Shown here piece after piece: positions 47,557 through 60,230 of a DNA stretch of 64,000 bases (position 1 is the stretch's first letter; the number at the start of each line of letters is the position of its first letter). The notes beneath the pieces were generated by a model that was given only the letters and a program-made list of their open reading frames with translations, did not search any database and was not told where the DNA came from. Made by a program: the position numbers and the translations under genes. Source of the stretch: Siphonodentalium dalli (Eukaryota; Mollusca; Scaphopoda; Gadilida; Siphonodentaliidae); contig CP136069.1 in the NCBI GenBank assembly GCA_032622095.1, positions 17,871,326-17,935,325 of the forward strand, read 5' to 3'.

Positions 47557-47950
47557 GTCAAAACCAAAATTGTTATCAAAACCAAAATAGGTTTCATATA
47601 TAAAACCAATTTGGGTTTTGATCAAAACCAGTTGGCGCTTTGTATTTGGGTTTTGATCAAAACCTAATTTGGTTATATATATGGAACAAAAGTTCAAAAC
47701 CAATTTTGGTTTTGATCAAAACCAGTTGGCGCTTGGGGTATTTGGTTTTGATCAAAACCTAATTTGGTTACATATATGGGACAAAAGTTCAAAACCAATT
47801 TTGGTTTTGATCAAAACCAAATATTCATACAATTTGGTTTTGATCAAAACCAAAATTGGTTTTGATCAAAACCAAAATTGGTTTTTGAAATTTTTGCTAA
47901 AAAAAAAATTGGTTTTGATCAAAACAAAAAAAATTGGTTTTATTTAAAAG
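47557..47950. repeat. Array of GATC-centred palindromes
   Basis: At least nine copies of GGTTTTGATCAAAACC lie in variable contexts, separated by TTTGG, GTTGGCGCTT and ATATATGGAACAAAAGTTCA. Weak inverted ends (AGTACCCCTTAAAGG near 47480 and TTTAAGAGTGTACTG near 47959) suggest an enclosing MITE related to 34745. Confidence 0.85.
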
Positions 47951-47999
47951 CCTAAACATTTAAGAGTGTACTGAACACCCGTATGGTTCCCCCACAGAC

Positions 48000-48570
48000 A
48001 CGACCACGACATACAGTAATATATCCTTCTATGGGCATGGGATAATGATATTATAAAATATATTTGTTCTTGAATGTTTCATTCTGGTTTTATCCTATAT
48101 ATCTTGCGTTAGCCAAACACCGCAAAAATCTTAGCAATTGTTCATGCCTACCAGCATCATGGCAATACCTTGCACCCCATCGAAAAATAAATGTTATTCA
48201 TCTTCCAGGAATACTGCCAAGCATTTGATAGCCATTTGGTTGAAATCGACACTCTCGAGGATCAAAATGTAATAAAGACTTATCTTAGGAGCCGCTATAG
48301 CACACGTAAGCTATCATGTTAGCCACAAGACTGTGACCAGAGGCGGCTTATATCGGGGCACGTGACCCGCCCCTATTTTGTTTTGGTACGCGGATTCCAT
48401 TCCCATGCGGTATACCTATATGTTAACTGGTAATCGGGATTCATATACCCAATATATGGTACGCATGATTCACCTCCCTCTTTCAACTTGTATCCGGGAT
48501 GCGGGGTGTGGTAACAGGTGACATCCCAAACTGATTGCGATTACACCAACCCTGCAATATACATCTATTG
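48000..48570. other. Nothing recognised
   Basis: No exon or repeat identified. Confidence 0.35.
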
Positions 48571-48574
48571 GCGC

Positions 48575-48925
48575 TAACAATAACACCAGCTATGTCCGCG
48601 TGGATAGACAATATACAGCTAATATCGCTAACAATAACATCCACTATGTCCGTGCGGATAGACAATATACAGCTAATAGCGCTATGAACAGCATCAGCTA
48701 TGTCCGTGCGGATAGACAATATACAGCGAATAGTGCTAACAATTATAACATACGCTATCTCCGTACAATATACATTTAATAGCGTGAACAATACACCCGC
48801 TATGTCCGTGTGTGTATACAATATACAGCTAATATCGCTAACAATAACACCCGCTATGTCCGTGTGTGTATACAATATACAGCTAACATCGCTAACAATA
48901 ACATCCGCTATGTCCGTGTGGGGGG
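48575..48925 (+). repeat. 54-bp minisatellite
   Basis: About six copies of a 54-bp unit with CGCTATGTCCGTG and ATACAATATACAGCTAATA, ending in a G13 run. The period is a multiple of 3, so open frames across it are artefacts. Confidence 0.88.
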
Positions 48926-48926
48926 G

Positions 48927-49850
48927 GGGGGGTGATCGTAAGCACATCGGGGGAATTTATGCGACCATCATTTTCTTATGGGAAAATTACTCTAGTTTTC
49001 GAATTCAGAGGGCGCCGAGCCGAGATAGGCGACAAAATATAACTTTTCACTATGTTCCATAGGGTACCCTACCTAAAAAATGACATATTTTCAGAGGTTA
49101 ACAGGCATTAGCCAACTGGTTAACAGTGCATCAACATCGGAAAGATTGTAAACATATTTGCAAATTATGGAACGAATATAGACACTTACTTAGATTCAAC
49201 ATCGTTTTCATGCTTTCGTTCTGATTTCGTGACGTCATGGTAAAATATGTAGCGTGACGCGTCAAACATTCATGGCGATTCAGACAAAGTGTTGTGCGTC
49301 AACTCTGTGCAAAGATAGCATATCTGTCGAATTCTTCCAAGTTATATATTTTTAGAAATGGAAGGGTACCCCCTATATAATGATGTTCATACTTACATTA
49401 TATCTTTCCAAGTATTGACATAATAGACAAAAACTTAACCCTCCCCCAATTTCACAAATAACCACATATGTGTGCCCATGCAGTTTGTGTCCACCAAATA
49501 AATTGACAATGCACAGTTTACCTGTTCATGTTGTGTAGAATCGTACGGCGACACTGATAATGTAAAACATCGTTCAAATCCTAGATTAGGAAGGTAATAA
49601 AATCCAAGATGGCGTCCAAGATGGCCGCCAATTTTTATATTGACACTCTATACACCAGATGTATGGTAACCGGACTAGATCATCGCGAGTGCTTTATGTA
49701 ATATGGCCTTGTCTTGGATGGAGTCTGTATCTTAATACGTATAAGGCAATTGGCGACGTAAAACCGATGATGAAGACCAAAATGGCCGCCAAAATAAAGA
49801 GAACTGTTCCGATAAAACGACCAACTTCTGAGTTGCAATAAAATCACATG
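48927..49850. repeat. Long inverted repeat, left arm
   Basis: It is the inverse complement of about 53655-54908. The outer edge reads GGGGGTGATCGT then CACATCGGGGGAATTTATGC. The inner edge includes CCAAAATGGCCGCC. It contains no gene. Confidence 0.88.
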
Positions 49851-52800
49851 GTATGACTGTTGTAGCTTTTTTGTTCGTACATATATGTCATTGTGTCCAA
49901 CATGATCCGTATCTGAAGAAACTAGGGACATTAAGATAGTAACTGTTCATTAATTTCTCGAAAATAACGACATCATATAATGTCAAATTGCCTAATTAGG
50001 ACCGAATTTCAAACTGACATCCAATCATTTGATGGTATATATGCCAATGTTCTGCTACACGATGCTACAACTGCAAACATCCACATTAGTATAGCAATAA
50101 TGGAAGCCACAATGCCGATTAAAACATGCCTATGCAGTGTATGCACTAATAGTTATATATTCAATTATCAATAAATAAAGGAGTTTTTCGATGCTAGTAG
50201 CACATTAGACCCGCAATCGTAAACCGTATGGAGATAACGGACCTACAATAATTGCGGATATGTTGTTTATACGAAAATGTTGGCCAACTGTGTTCACATT
50301 ACCCCGCTAATGTCGTCAACTGCTTACCATATATGGTAGTTGGATTCTACGTTCAAAGAAGCGATGTTCCAATGTAATAACGGACAATAATCACCAGCAA
50401 TTTAGACCGAACTAAAACTGTTTTCTCTACATTTCCTCGGGATGCCACCCCGCACGGAAATGGGTCTTTACATAAGCAGTTCTAATTCGTATTTGTTTAG
50501 TACTTCTCAACTCTGAAGATTTAGATAACAATAAACGGTTACATGTTCGTTGCAAATACTCATTTTATGAACTATTCGCAGTTGCAACCGATAGTTTAAA
50601 TCAATTTACCACCAACGTACTATAGTCATGGGTGGTTGACGAGTTAATTCACAGGTTTATGCCCTCACTTCCATATTATTTTATTTCACACCTGCAGTTT
50701 AGGTTTCACGTCGCTGTCTCAATATATTAATACATCTATTGAGCGTTTTGTTATGATGATCATCCATTTCGTCAAGAGACGAAGAAATAATAAGTTTCTG
50801 CCATATTTTATATTGGATAAGGCCTATCCACTCGTAGACAATTTCGTTAGACATTTAACCACCGATAACATGACTTCATCGTGCTGGTAGTTATCAGCAA
50901 TGAGTAACATACATCTATCGGATCTACACAGCCGGTGACACGATTAAGTTGATGTTCTGGTCTTATGTGAACCTAATTTTATCATTAGCTGTCAACTCGG
51001 GGAACACTATAAAAAAGTTGGTTGGCACATGTGCGCGGGCATTTCTGCCAAGTACGATAAGCCGAGAAGTTGCAATAGTTAATTCACTGTGACAGTATTG
51101 TTGGATTAAATTGACCTGACCAATCATATGATGCAATCCAATTACTCTTCAGCTGGATACGTGATTGTTCCCAACAAGTAATTGTTTATCATAAGTAATT
51201 CATAAATGGCACTGAATGGCATGGGTATATATAATAGAAAAATGGGCGAATTTTATTAATATTGGGACTAAATTCAAATTATAAGAAATATTTCTTTTTT
51301 CGATTTAATAAGGTGGTGAGTTAGAATCGACAATTTTGAAGACAAATTAACTTCAATCGCATAACCTTAGTCGAGACTAGATCCATTTATTAAATGTAAC
51401 ACTTAACTGGTTTTCAAAGGGCAAATATGTTTGAATTATTCGTGTGCAATTTTACACGTACATTACCATAACTCAAAGCATGAAGTATCTCGATCTAAAT
51501 TCCTACCAGGTGTACACATAAGAAAGTAGAGAGATTACTAATTTAATATGCTGGAAGCAAAGGGTGTTGCTACTTTCGAAGTTTCATATGTGTGGGATAC
51601 TATGTGTAAGTTTACTATATGCCTTGCCCCATGTCGCAGAAGAATCCATATTATGAGCAAATAGGTCCAACAGCCATCAAATGTCCGACTGCGATTGTCT
51701 ATATATGTCATACATTCAATCCAACATTCAAACAAGAACGTGTGTCATTGTCGAATATAGGACCGTCGTCACATGCAACGATGGAACCTGGTTTGATTGT
51801 ATGGTGCTCACAAGGTAAACTTACTCAAAATATACCGACCCATTACGACTTCAAATTCCTCAACATTAAGCTAAAATAAGGATTTAAATCAATTGTTTTC
51901 TGGGACGTCTACTTAGATGAATGCACGCAATAACTACCACACCTATGTACATTATCTGATATTTGTGATAATCGCATGCATGCATATATGCTTTCGGTCA
52001 GATACATATAACGCATATCGTAAAATGTATCCTGGGGACAATTACCACAATCATGAATATTTGACATATATCAGATACGTAGGTTGTTCCATTGCATAAA
52101 ATTGGCGATCGTGCAAAGAGCTGCTAATTATTGTTTGTGTTAAAAGTACTCCACGGCTACTATATTTCTTGAGAATGTCCTACCTGTAGCAGTTATACTC
52201 TATTTTGATTAAAAACTAATTCCGCGGCTATGGCTGGTAACATGTGACCAACGAGTTGTCATCCCGTTGGTTGAAATGGATCAGCATCAGTGAAAGGGAC
52301 ACATTTAGCATGACAAGCATCATTCTAATGCTGAGCAACAGAGTATATGATATTTTGAGCACGACTTCTAACTGTGTGGCTTTCTAATCCTTGTACTTTT
52401 CATCTTTGGTTAATTGCCGAGATTGCTCCATACTGATATATAAATTGGATGATATAGTTTTATCCCATTCGAGTACTGTACGTGATTATCATAGTTGGGT
52501 ACGTGCGACGGAGAGTCGTGTGATACCTACAGTGTGAGACCAACTTTCATGGATCCAAATTTCATGGGACTTAGCACAATCAATACCACGGCCTCACACT
52601 TACCGTTATCATTTAAAGCATTAGTATTTACAAATGAGTGGTCAGTTTTGATAATATTCTACCTGTTCCAACCAAACCTGAAAGTTGGTTATGTGCAACA
52701 TTCTTGGGGTAAGCTCCAAGTAACTTGATATTATTTTAAATGACCAATGCCTTGTATGAAGTTAAATACTGAATGCATATAATGTGTTTAAATATATTGT

Positions 52801-53654
52801 GATAGCAACGCGAATTCTGGACAGCCGGGAAGATATAAAATAATATGGAAGCGAATGCATATATATAACTCGCCGAAGGCATAAGCCACTACTCAGACAT
52901 ACAAGATATATAGTACATTAGCAGGACAACAATTATACTATTGGTCGTCAATGTGTATTCAATAAAATAGTTCATACACCTGCAACCACGCATATCAAGC
53001 GGCATAGAATTAAGTACAGATAAGCAAATACTCAAATGAACTGCTTAAGTAAATAAGCATAAATCCACGTCTGATGGGACCATAGCGAGAATTTAACGAC
53101 ACAGATACGTATTTTGTCAGATTTGTTTGAGATTTGTTTCGGTTATTTCAATAGAACATCACTCCAATGAACGTGAAAATCAATTACCCCAGTACGCATT
53201 GACAACATTGATGAGATATATAAAATAAATTGTCCATTCTTTGCATACCCGCACTTATTAGGATTGTAAATTGGTTGTTATTGCTTGACGGTTTGTGTAA
53301 GCGGGTCTAATGGGTCATTACCGTGGACACCTACATTGGTTATTGAGGATTGAATATGTATATTTAGTCGGCATTGTAGCTTCAATTCTTATTGTACTAA
53401 TATAAAAGTCAACAGTTTCACCACCAAGCAGAGCGTTGACTTGTATACCACAAAATGGATGTCAGGTTGAAACACTATCCCATTGTGGCAATTTGGCATT
53501 GCATGTCGATTTTGAGAAATAAAATGAGCATTTAATTTCTCAATGCCAACAGTTTTATTGGATTCTGATCACATTATCAAGAGACATATATGCACGAACG
53601 AATAAGCTACAAAACTCATAACATGCAGATGACATAACATTGCAACTCGGAAGC
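49851..53654. other. Interior of long-inverted-repeat region
   Basis: No transposase was recognised. Short frames at 51619-51879 and 52495-52728 have no domain I know. If the arms are transposon ends this would be the cargo, now unrecognisable, or host sequence trapped between two opposite insertions. Confidence 0.4.
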
Positions 53655-54908
53655 AGGTAATTTTATCGGAACATTTTTTAGTTTTATGGCGGCCATTTTG
53701 GTCTCCATCATTGGTTTTACGTAACCAGTTGACTTATACATATTACAATACAGCCTCTATGAAATAAAGATCAGTTACAACCGGTGTGCACACTCAGTGT
53801 GCACAGAATGCCGATATTAAACTTGGCAGCCATCTTGTACGCCATCTTGGATTTTATTACCTTCATAATCTAGGATTTGGACGGAATCTTACATTCTCCA
53901 TGTCCCCGGATGGTTCTGCCCTATATGACACTACAAAATGTGCATTGTCGATGTTTTATTGGAGACAACCTGCATGGGTGCATTTAAGTGGCTATTTGTG
54001 AAATTGAGGTGAGGGTTAAGCTTTTCTCGGTTAGTTTACCATTTGGAGATATATAATAAAGATAGGAACATCATTTTGTAGGCAATACCCTTCCATTTGC
54101 AAAAATATTTAACTTGGAAGAATTCGACAGATATGCTATATTTGCACAGAGTTGATGATCTAGTCCGGTTACCATACATCTGGTGTATAGAGTGTCAATA
54201 TAAAAATTGGCGGCCATCTTGGACGCCATCTTGGATTCTATATTACCTTCCTATCTAGGATTTGAACGATGTTTTACATTATCAGTGGCGCCGTACGATT
54301 CTACACAATATGAAAAGGTAAACTGTGCATTGTCAATTTATTTGGTAGACACAAACTGCATGGGCACACATATGTGGTTATTTGTGAAATTGGGGGAGGG
54401 TTAAGTTTTTGTCTATTATGTCAATACTTGGAAAGATATAATGTAAGTATGAACATCATTATATAGGGGGTACCCTTCCATTTCCAAAAATATATAACTT
54501 GGCAGAATTCGACAGATATGCTATCTTTGCACAGAGTTGACGCACAACACTTTGTCTGAATCGCCATGAATTTTTGACGCGTCACGCTACATATTTTACC
54601 ATGACGTCACGAAATCAGAACGAAAGCAGAAAAACGATTTTGAATCTGATTAAGTGTCTATATTCGTTCCATATTTTGCATATATGTTTACAATCTTTCC
54701 GATGTTGCTGCCCTGTTAACCAGTTGGCTAATGCCTGTTAACCTTTGAAAATATGTCATTTTTTAGGTAGGGTACCCTATGAAACATAGTGAAAAGTTAT
54801 ATTTTGTCACCTATCTCGGCTCGGCGCCCTCTGAATTCGAAAACTAGAGTAATTTTCCCATAATAAAATGATGGTCGCATAAATTCCCCCGATGTGCGAC
54901 GATCACCC
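53655..54908. repeat. Long inverted repeat, right arm with internal duplication
   Basis: Complementary to 48927-49850. A ~450-bp block is partly duplicated inside: GATCTAGTCCGGTTACCATA near 54150 separates two copies of the GGACGCCATCTTGGATT / GGCAATACCCTTCCATT region. This makes the right arm longer than the left. Confidence 0.85.
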
Positions 54909-55302
54909 CCAGCACAGCCTAGACTACTATAGTTGTTGTGTATGGTCTGCCTGTATATACGGATGCCTTTGTTAGCGACACAAGGCTAGTCCAAGTTTCC
55001 TTCAATATAATGTAAACAGCTAGTGAAAACGGATGATACTGGTTTAAGTCGAAGTACAATTAGGCCAATATAAATAAATTGCTTGATTTACATCCAACTT
55101 TTTTAGAAAAATGGTGTGGCACGGATTTTTTTTTAATTTTATTTTTCCGTAAATGGCAAATGATATTGAAGCAGTATCCTATCTTATATATTACAAGGTG
55201 ATTTAGATTGTCCAATTTGATCAAAAGAGACTGATTAATGGATCATTGAAATGTAATTTGATGATTAACCCTTCCATTACAGGAGCTCCCTGATTTTTTG
55301 CG
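54909..55302. other. Nothing recognised
   Basis: Unassigned sequence between repeats. Confidence 0.35.
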
Positions 55303-55480
55303 AAGACCCTGTGCCAATGCATTCTCTTATATATGCGAGTCGCCCATAGGGCGCCTCGCATATATAAGAGAATGCATTGGCCTAACAATATTTACCTTTC
55401 TCTTGTAAGCCAATGCATTATCTTATATATGGGAGGCTCCCTATGCAAGACTTGCATATATAAGAGAATACTGCACCAGC
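55303..55480. mobile_element. Paired palindrome-family copy
   Basis: CCCTGTGCC begins a near-perfect palindrome (about 55312-55382). GGCCTAACAA and a second, more decayed palindrome (55411-55475) follow. The first loop reads GCCCATAGGGC instead of GACCATAGGTC: both sides of the stem changed together. Confidence 0.8.
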
Positions 55481-55904
55481 GTAGATCCCGTCATGAAAGA
55501 GTTAAGGCATGAGAAGAAACAAAATTCATAAAACATATGCAAATAAAAAAAATTGAGGAGGGGACTAAAAATAGGGTCGGGAGGGGATGTAAATCAAACA
55601 ATATTCTTATATTGGCCTTACCAATCTATAGCGGACTTTACGCCCAGATCCAGTGGCGGGATTTTTCGTAAATTTTAATCGACTTTATCGTAAAATCTTG
55701 ATGCATCCGTGATGCTATGGTCTAAATAATAAAAAAAATTCGCTTTCCCCGATTTATTTCATTACTTCCCCCTTTCCACGTCCTATATCATATGCCTGAA
55801 CAATACAGTAGATGGTATGATCGGGTGTATCAATGCGTTAACGTACATGTACTCCTAACTCACTATGCCAGTACATCTAACATTTGACCTCTATCGTTTC
55901 GCAG
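55481..55904. other. Presumed intron
   Basis: No first-half lectin exon is visible. It ends with the acceptor TATCGTTTCGCAG. Confidence 0.35.
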
Positions 55905-56106
55905 GTTATGTTTTCTGGATTGGCGCTCTTGGCTTTGCGACGAACAGCTGGCACTGGAGTTACAGCCATCGGCCGTTAAATTTCACCAGTTGGAGGTCAG
56001 GTTATCCCCGGAGTGGATATGAATGTGCAGGTATGAGTGGTTCCTATCTGTACAGCTGGATCAATATGCCCTGCAACAGTAACGTGTATGGGATATGTGA
56101 AACAGA
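55905..56106 (+). CDS. C-type lectin domain exon
   Basis: This 202-bp exon lies between TTTCGCAG and GA|GTAAGT, entered in phase 1 and left in phase 2. It has the C-type lectin core: F-W-I-G, then W-H-W-S, F-T-S-W-R-S-G-Y-P, Y-E-C-A-G-M, Y-S-W-I-N-M-P-C and Y-G-I-C-E, in the right order and spacing. The EPN/QPD slot reads Gly-Tyr-Pro and the WND slot reads W-I-N, so canonical calcium-dependent sugar binding is doubtful. The N-terminal third of the domain would be on an earlier exon that I cannot see. Probably extracellular. It may belong to the EGF gene 28 kb upstream or to a separate lectin gene. Confidence 0.82.
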
Positions 56107-57338
56107 GTAAGTCACTATATAGAGTTCTATCCCTCTATTACTCTTTCTCTCTCTCTCTCTCTCTCTGACTGTCGTCCTGTCTCTTTGATACCCACCCTCT
56201 GTATAGAAGTCACATTGCTCATTCGATGCAGCTCCGATTTCGCGAGTCGGAGCTGAATCGAATGGGTAGTGGTTGGTAACATTAAACCGATAACTAAATC
56301 ATATCATTCGACGGTCCAGCAAACGGGTTTTAGGCAAATATAAATAAACTAGTCCTTGTCCAGCGTCGTGCTAGAATAATGTGGCCACTTGTATTATCGT
56401 TTAAACATTTTAATTTAAAAAAAAAACAATTTTATTTAAATTTTATTTAAATAATTCTTTTAATTTAAGGCCAAAAAAAAAAAGTTTGATTCTCAGGCGC
56501 CGCCGCATTGAAATAAATGGCCCATATTTTACGTTTCTATTTGGATTTCTTATATTATGACAAATTTATTATTTTTTTAATGCAGAGAAATACTTAGATT
56601 TTTTTTTTCAAACCGTTTTGGGTCTGTTTTTAACAACACGTCCACGTGTATTGCGCATTAATTACAAAATACAGTTATTTTAAACGTAACTCTGTGTAAT
56701 TGTGAAGAGTGACTATAATGTATACTCACAGTGAGTGATATAGAACATGAAGCAGATGGCTACATTGAAGAAAACTTATTAGCTGATCCTCATATTGTCT
56801 GGTGAACTGATTGTAACCCAAATAACCATTGAAATGCACTGGAGGAAATTTAGGATCACATGTTATAATGGAGAGTTGCCAATCTATTGACAACAATGAC
56901 AACAATGTTAATAGTCAGGGGCATTATAACATAATAGGTAATCCCTATGACATATTCTGGTAGAACAATGTAATGTTTGTCAGATTAAATGAGATTATGA
57001 ATGTAATAAGGTTCCTCGTTGACCCTGCGAGACGCTTCTTGTCGATTCAAACATAAATGAATTCACTGCACAAATTAAAGAAGGGTAACTATTGATTTAG
57101 CTAATTTTATTTGTAAGAGGACATAATTAACTTATGGTCCAGTCCCATTGCATATCAATTGTTTTCTATGTTTACTTGTTTCAAATAACGTTGTTTGATT
57201 CTATAATTAAATAAATAAATATGAAACAATGAACAACAATTATATCGCCAACAAAACTTTTGAACATTCTTACACTTTATATGCTCCTGTCATGCACCCA
57301 AATTACATGGTCTAATGTGACTCTTTCGCTTGTTCCAG
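56107..57338. other. Intron with (CT)n and A-rich tracts
   Basis: A (TC)n tract lies at about 56145-56167; poly-A tracts at 56418 and 56475. Nothing coding recognised. Confidence 0.5.
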
Positions 57339-57555
57339 TAATTTACAGTGCACTAACATGCATGGATTTGTCCCGGATCTTTGGAATCACACGTGCATTA
57401 TAATGCAACCATGGCTGATGTCGGAGCATTTTACGTCATCCCGCATATTTTTCACAAATTCGGAGGGTGCCACCCCTCCCCTCTTTTTAATATCGATATT
57501 TGTGTCTTTTAATTTCAGGATGAAGGCCATTCATCCAGATCACGTCATTGGTTGA
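57339..57555 (+). CDS. Probable terminal exon of the lectin gene
   Basis: Acceptor CGCTTGTTCCAG. The single base T completes the phase-2 codon left by 55905-56106, so the frame joins exactly. The frame runs about 72 codons to TGA at 57553-57555. It starts N-L-Q-C-T-N and includes D-L-W-N-H-T-C, a likely N-glycosylation sequon. A hydrophobic stretch P-P-L-F-L-I-S-I-F-V-S-F lies near the end, short for a membrane anchor. No domain is recognised. An acceptor-like TTTTAATTTCAG inside (about 57508-57519) raises the chance that the true exon boundary lies there. Confidence 0.45.
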
Positions 57556-57612
57556 AAAGCTGAGTTCTTCAGTACATGTAGCTATTCAATGATGTATTGC
57601 ATAATTTTTAAT

Positions 57613-57618
57613 AATAAA
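57613..57618 (+). promoter_or_regulatory. Candidate polyadenylation signal AATAAA
   Basis: AATAAA 58 bp after the stop of the proposed terminal exon. AT-rich context makes chance occurrence possible. Confidence 0.4.
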
Positions 57619-58005
57619 AATATTTACTGATCAGGCAATTTCAGGTAGAATATTCTCGTTAATAACATGATCTGGATATGTCAACAACAGCCATACATGT
57701 ACCTGTCCCAAGTGTCAAAATCACTGGAATATTTTCGATCACCGCATAGGGTTCATTTTACACTGCTACGAAAGCCCTCCTGATTACCAATACATGTATC
57801 CTTGCCACAGTTCATCGAGATTTCAGAACAGTATGGCTAAGATATCCAGATGACCAAAGGGAAATAACTCTATTATTAAACATGTTAGCATCATTTCTGA
57901 TTGTGCACATATATCAAAGCCCTCCTGGTGACCAACATCCTTACCACATTTCATTGAGACCCGAGACTCGCATATATCAAATCCAGTCGGAAGTTGGGAT
58001 TTGTT

Positions 58006-58335
58006 TACCCTGTGCCAATGCATTCTCTTATATATGCGTGTCGACCATATGTCGCCTCGCATATATAAGAGAATGCATTGGCCTAACAATTTTTTATCAT
58101 TTTTTTAAAATAAATGTTTCTGACAATTTTTAGGACATAAAATAAAAAACATCCATTACCCTGCAGGGAGCCCCACACATATATAGAAGCATATAGAAGA
58201 GTGTCGTCTGCTCATGTTTGTCTGTGGCTCTGAATGGGTGAAATTATAAAATTGTTAAAGAATACAAGAAAAAATTATTAAAATTGTTAGGCCAATGCAT
58301 TCTCTTATATATGTGAGGCGACCTATGGTCGACAG
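58006..58335. mobile_element. Paired palindrome-family copy, right side cut
   Basis: CCCTGTGCC and a palindrome (about 58014-58083), GGCCTAACAATTTTTT, then at 58289 a second palindrome that stops at its centre (GGTCGACAGTAG). The right half is lost or replaced. Confidence 0.78.
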
Positions 58336-58400
58336 TAGTGTATATGAAGAAGCATCTCGTATACTCGATAGAAGGAAAGGTTTCGTAAGACATACTAATA

Positions 58401-58760
58401 ACTATTTCTAGGCAGATGGTTATAGTAAGCAAACTATTTCTAGGCAGATGGTTATAGTAAGCAAACTATTTCTAGGCAGATGGTTATAGTAAGCAAACTA
58501 TTTCTAGGCAGATGGTATAGTATGCAAACTATTTCTAGGCAGATGGTATAGTCAGACTAACTAGTAACTATTTGAAGGCATAGATAAGCTACAATACACG
58601 CTTCTAGGCAGATGTTATAGTCAGACGAACTAGTAACTATTTTAAGGCATAGATAAGCTACAATACGAGCTATTTTATGTTAGGTAATGATGTATATCTA
58701 ATAGGCAGATGGTATAGTAAAGCAAACTATTTCTAGGCAGATGATATAGTCAGGCTAACT
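58401..58760 (+). repeat. 32-bp tandem repeat and derivatives
   Basis: Copies of a 32-bp unit ACTATTTCTAGGCAGATGG... start at 58401, 58433 and 58465; shorter variants follow to about 58745. A longer unit with AACTAGTAACTATTT and GGCATAGATAAGCTACAATA recurs at about 58559, 58629 and, in part, 58757. Related TTTCTAGG motifs reach 59250. Confidence 0.85.
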
Positions 58761-60230
58761 AGTAACTATTTGAAGGATTAGTACGCACGATTGAATACAT
58801 GTATTGATATGTAATATAGTTATGATAGGTTAGTAAAATAAATGAGATGAATTATTCGCTAGTGAATAACCTCGTGCATGTAAAAAACCACAAGGCTTAA
58901 ACACATGGAATATTTGTTAGTGTCGGAACTGTTTCTTCTTTATTGTAGATTTATAGGTAACACTATTCGATCTCATAAAACTCGATATTACAGAGTCTCG
59001 TAGAAAACGAAATGTGGAACCCAACACTTTAGTTCATTTAATGAATATAAATGGTATATGAATAAATCTTAGTATACAAACAGATATCAAAAAACATAAT
59101 CAAATCAATCTTTTGTTAAGATATGGACAGTCTGGTCTCCCCGTCGAAATTTCTTCTGGCAAAACAAAAATGTGTCAATATTTAAAGTCAGACTAACTAT
59201 TTCTAGGTTGGTGTTTAAATACCTCTTCTAGGCTATACTCAAACAAACAATTTCTAGGTTATTCAAACATTTCCAAAAATATACTGAGTAAATCTACAAA
59301 TATTAATTGGAATATAAAGAACAGAGTTAGCTCCCCTGTGCATTTGAATAATCTGTTTTATTAAGTTCAATATAGATGTTAAACGATTGATATATGTTAA
59401 TGAATGATACAGTGATATATTCGTTAGCGAATAAACCTATGCATGTAAAACCACAGGTCTAAACACATTGAACTTTTTTAGGAACGTTCTTCTGTAGATT
59501 AGTAGGCAACACATTTGTATAACCATGTATAACCATTATCGGTTCCTTTAAACATTATGAATGATGGAAATATATTCAAATCAATCAACTTATGTTGGAA
59601 TATATAAAATATGTGTATCAACCATGTTAAATTGTGAATAATTAGTTATTTATATCACACCAACGTTAATTCATAATCTATAGTATTTTAGGAAAGAAAA
59701 CTGGAACAAATAGTAACTATTTTCGGTTTATATCAAGACAACGTATTTCAATTCCAACACAAATTCAGTATTTCAGAAAAATAAAAAATATCTCTCTTTT
59801 AATGAAATATTAAAAGCACGATAAAGCAATTAAAACACAATTTAAGTTACATTTTCGTCAACAAAATTGAAGTTATATGTTATAATGCGTCAAAAAAATA
59901 TGAAAATCCTTAATCAAATATCTCAATTGAAAGCCGAATTTAAAAAAAAACAAAACAATTTCAATGTTGACTTTATATGTTTCGCTCGCAAGCATCAAAA
60001 GTCCCGTTTTATTACCACAATAATTGTAAAAGACAATAAATGTTTTGTCTTTAATCAAAAAATGTAAAAATATTATAATCTTAGGAAAACACTAATGTTT
60101 TCGTCAACAAAATTCAAGCACAAACTTTATATGTCAATAAAATAATATGAAAATTCAATAAAACTTTAATCAATTTATTGCTAATTTTTTGAAAAAATGT
60201 TGACTGTTGACGCAATCAACTGATATTCCA
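58761..60230. other. AT-rich, diffuse repeats
   Basis: ATTCGCTAGTGAATAACC and related ATTCGTTAGCGAATAAACC occur near 58854 and 59418, each with nearby TGCATGTAAAA and CCACAGGCTTAAACACAT-like sequence, so an old ~565-bp duplication is likely. No gene. Confidence 0.55.

Noticed and set aside
53786-54404. Two related open frames as a gene family
   Set aside because: They lie in the duplicated part of the right inverted-repeat arm; the similarity is that of the repeat DNA.
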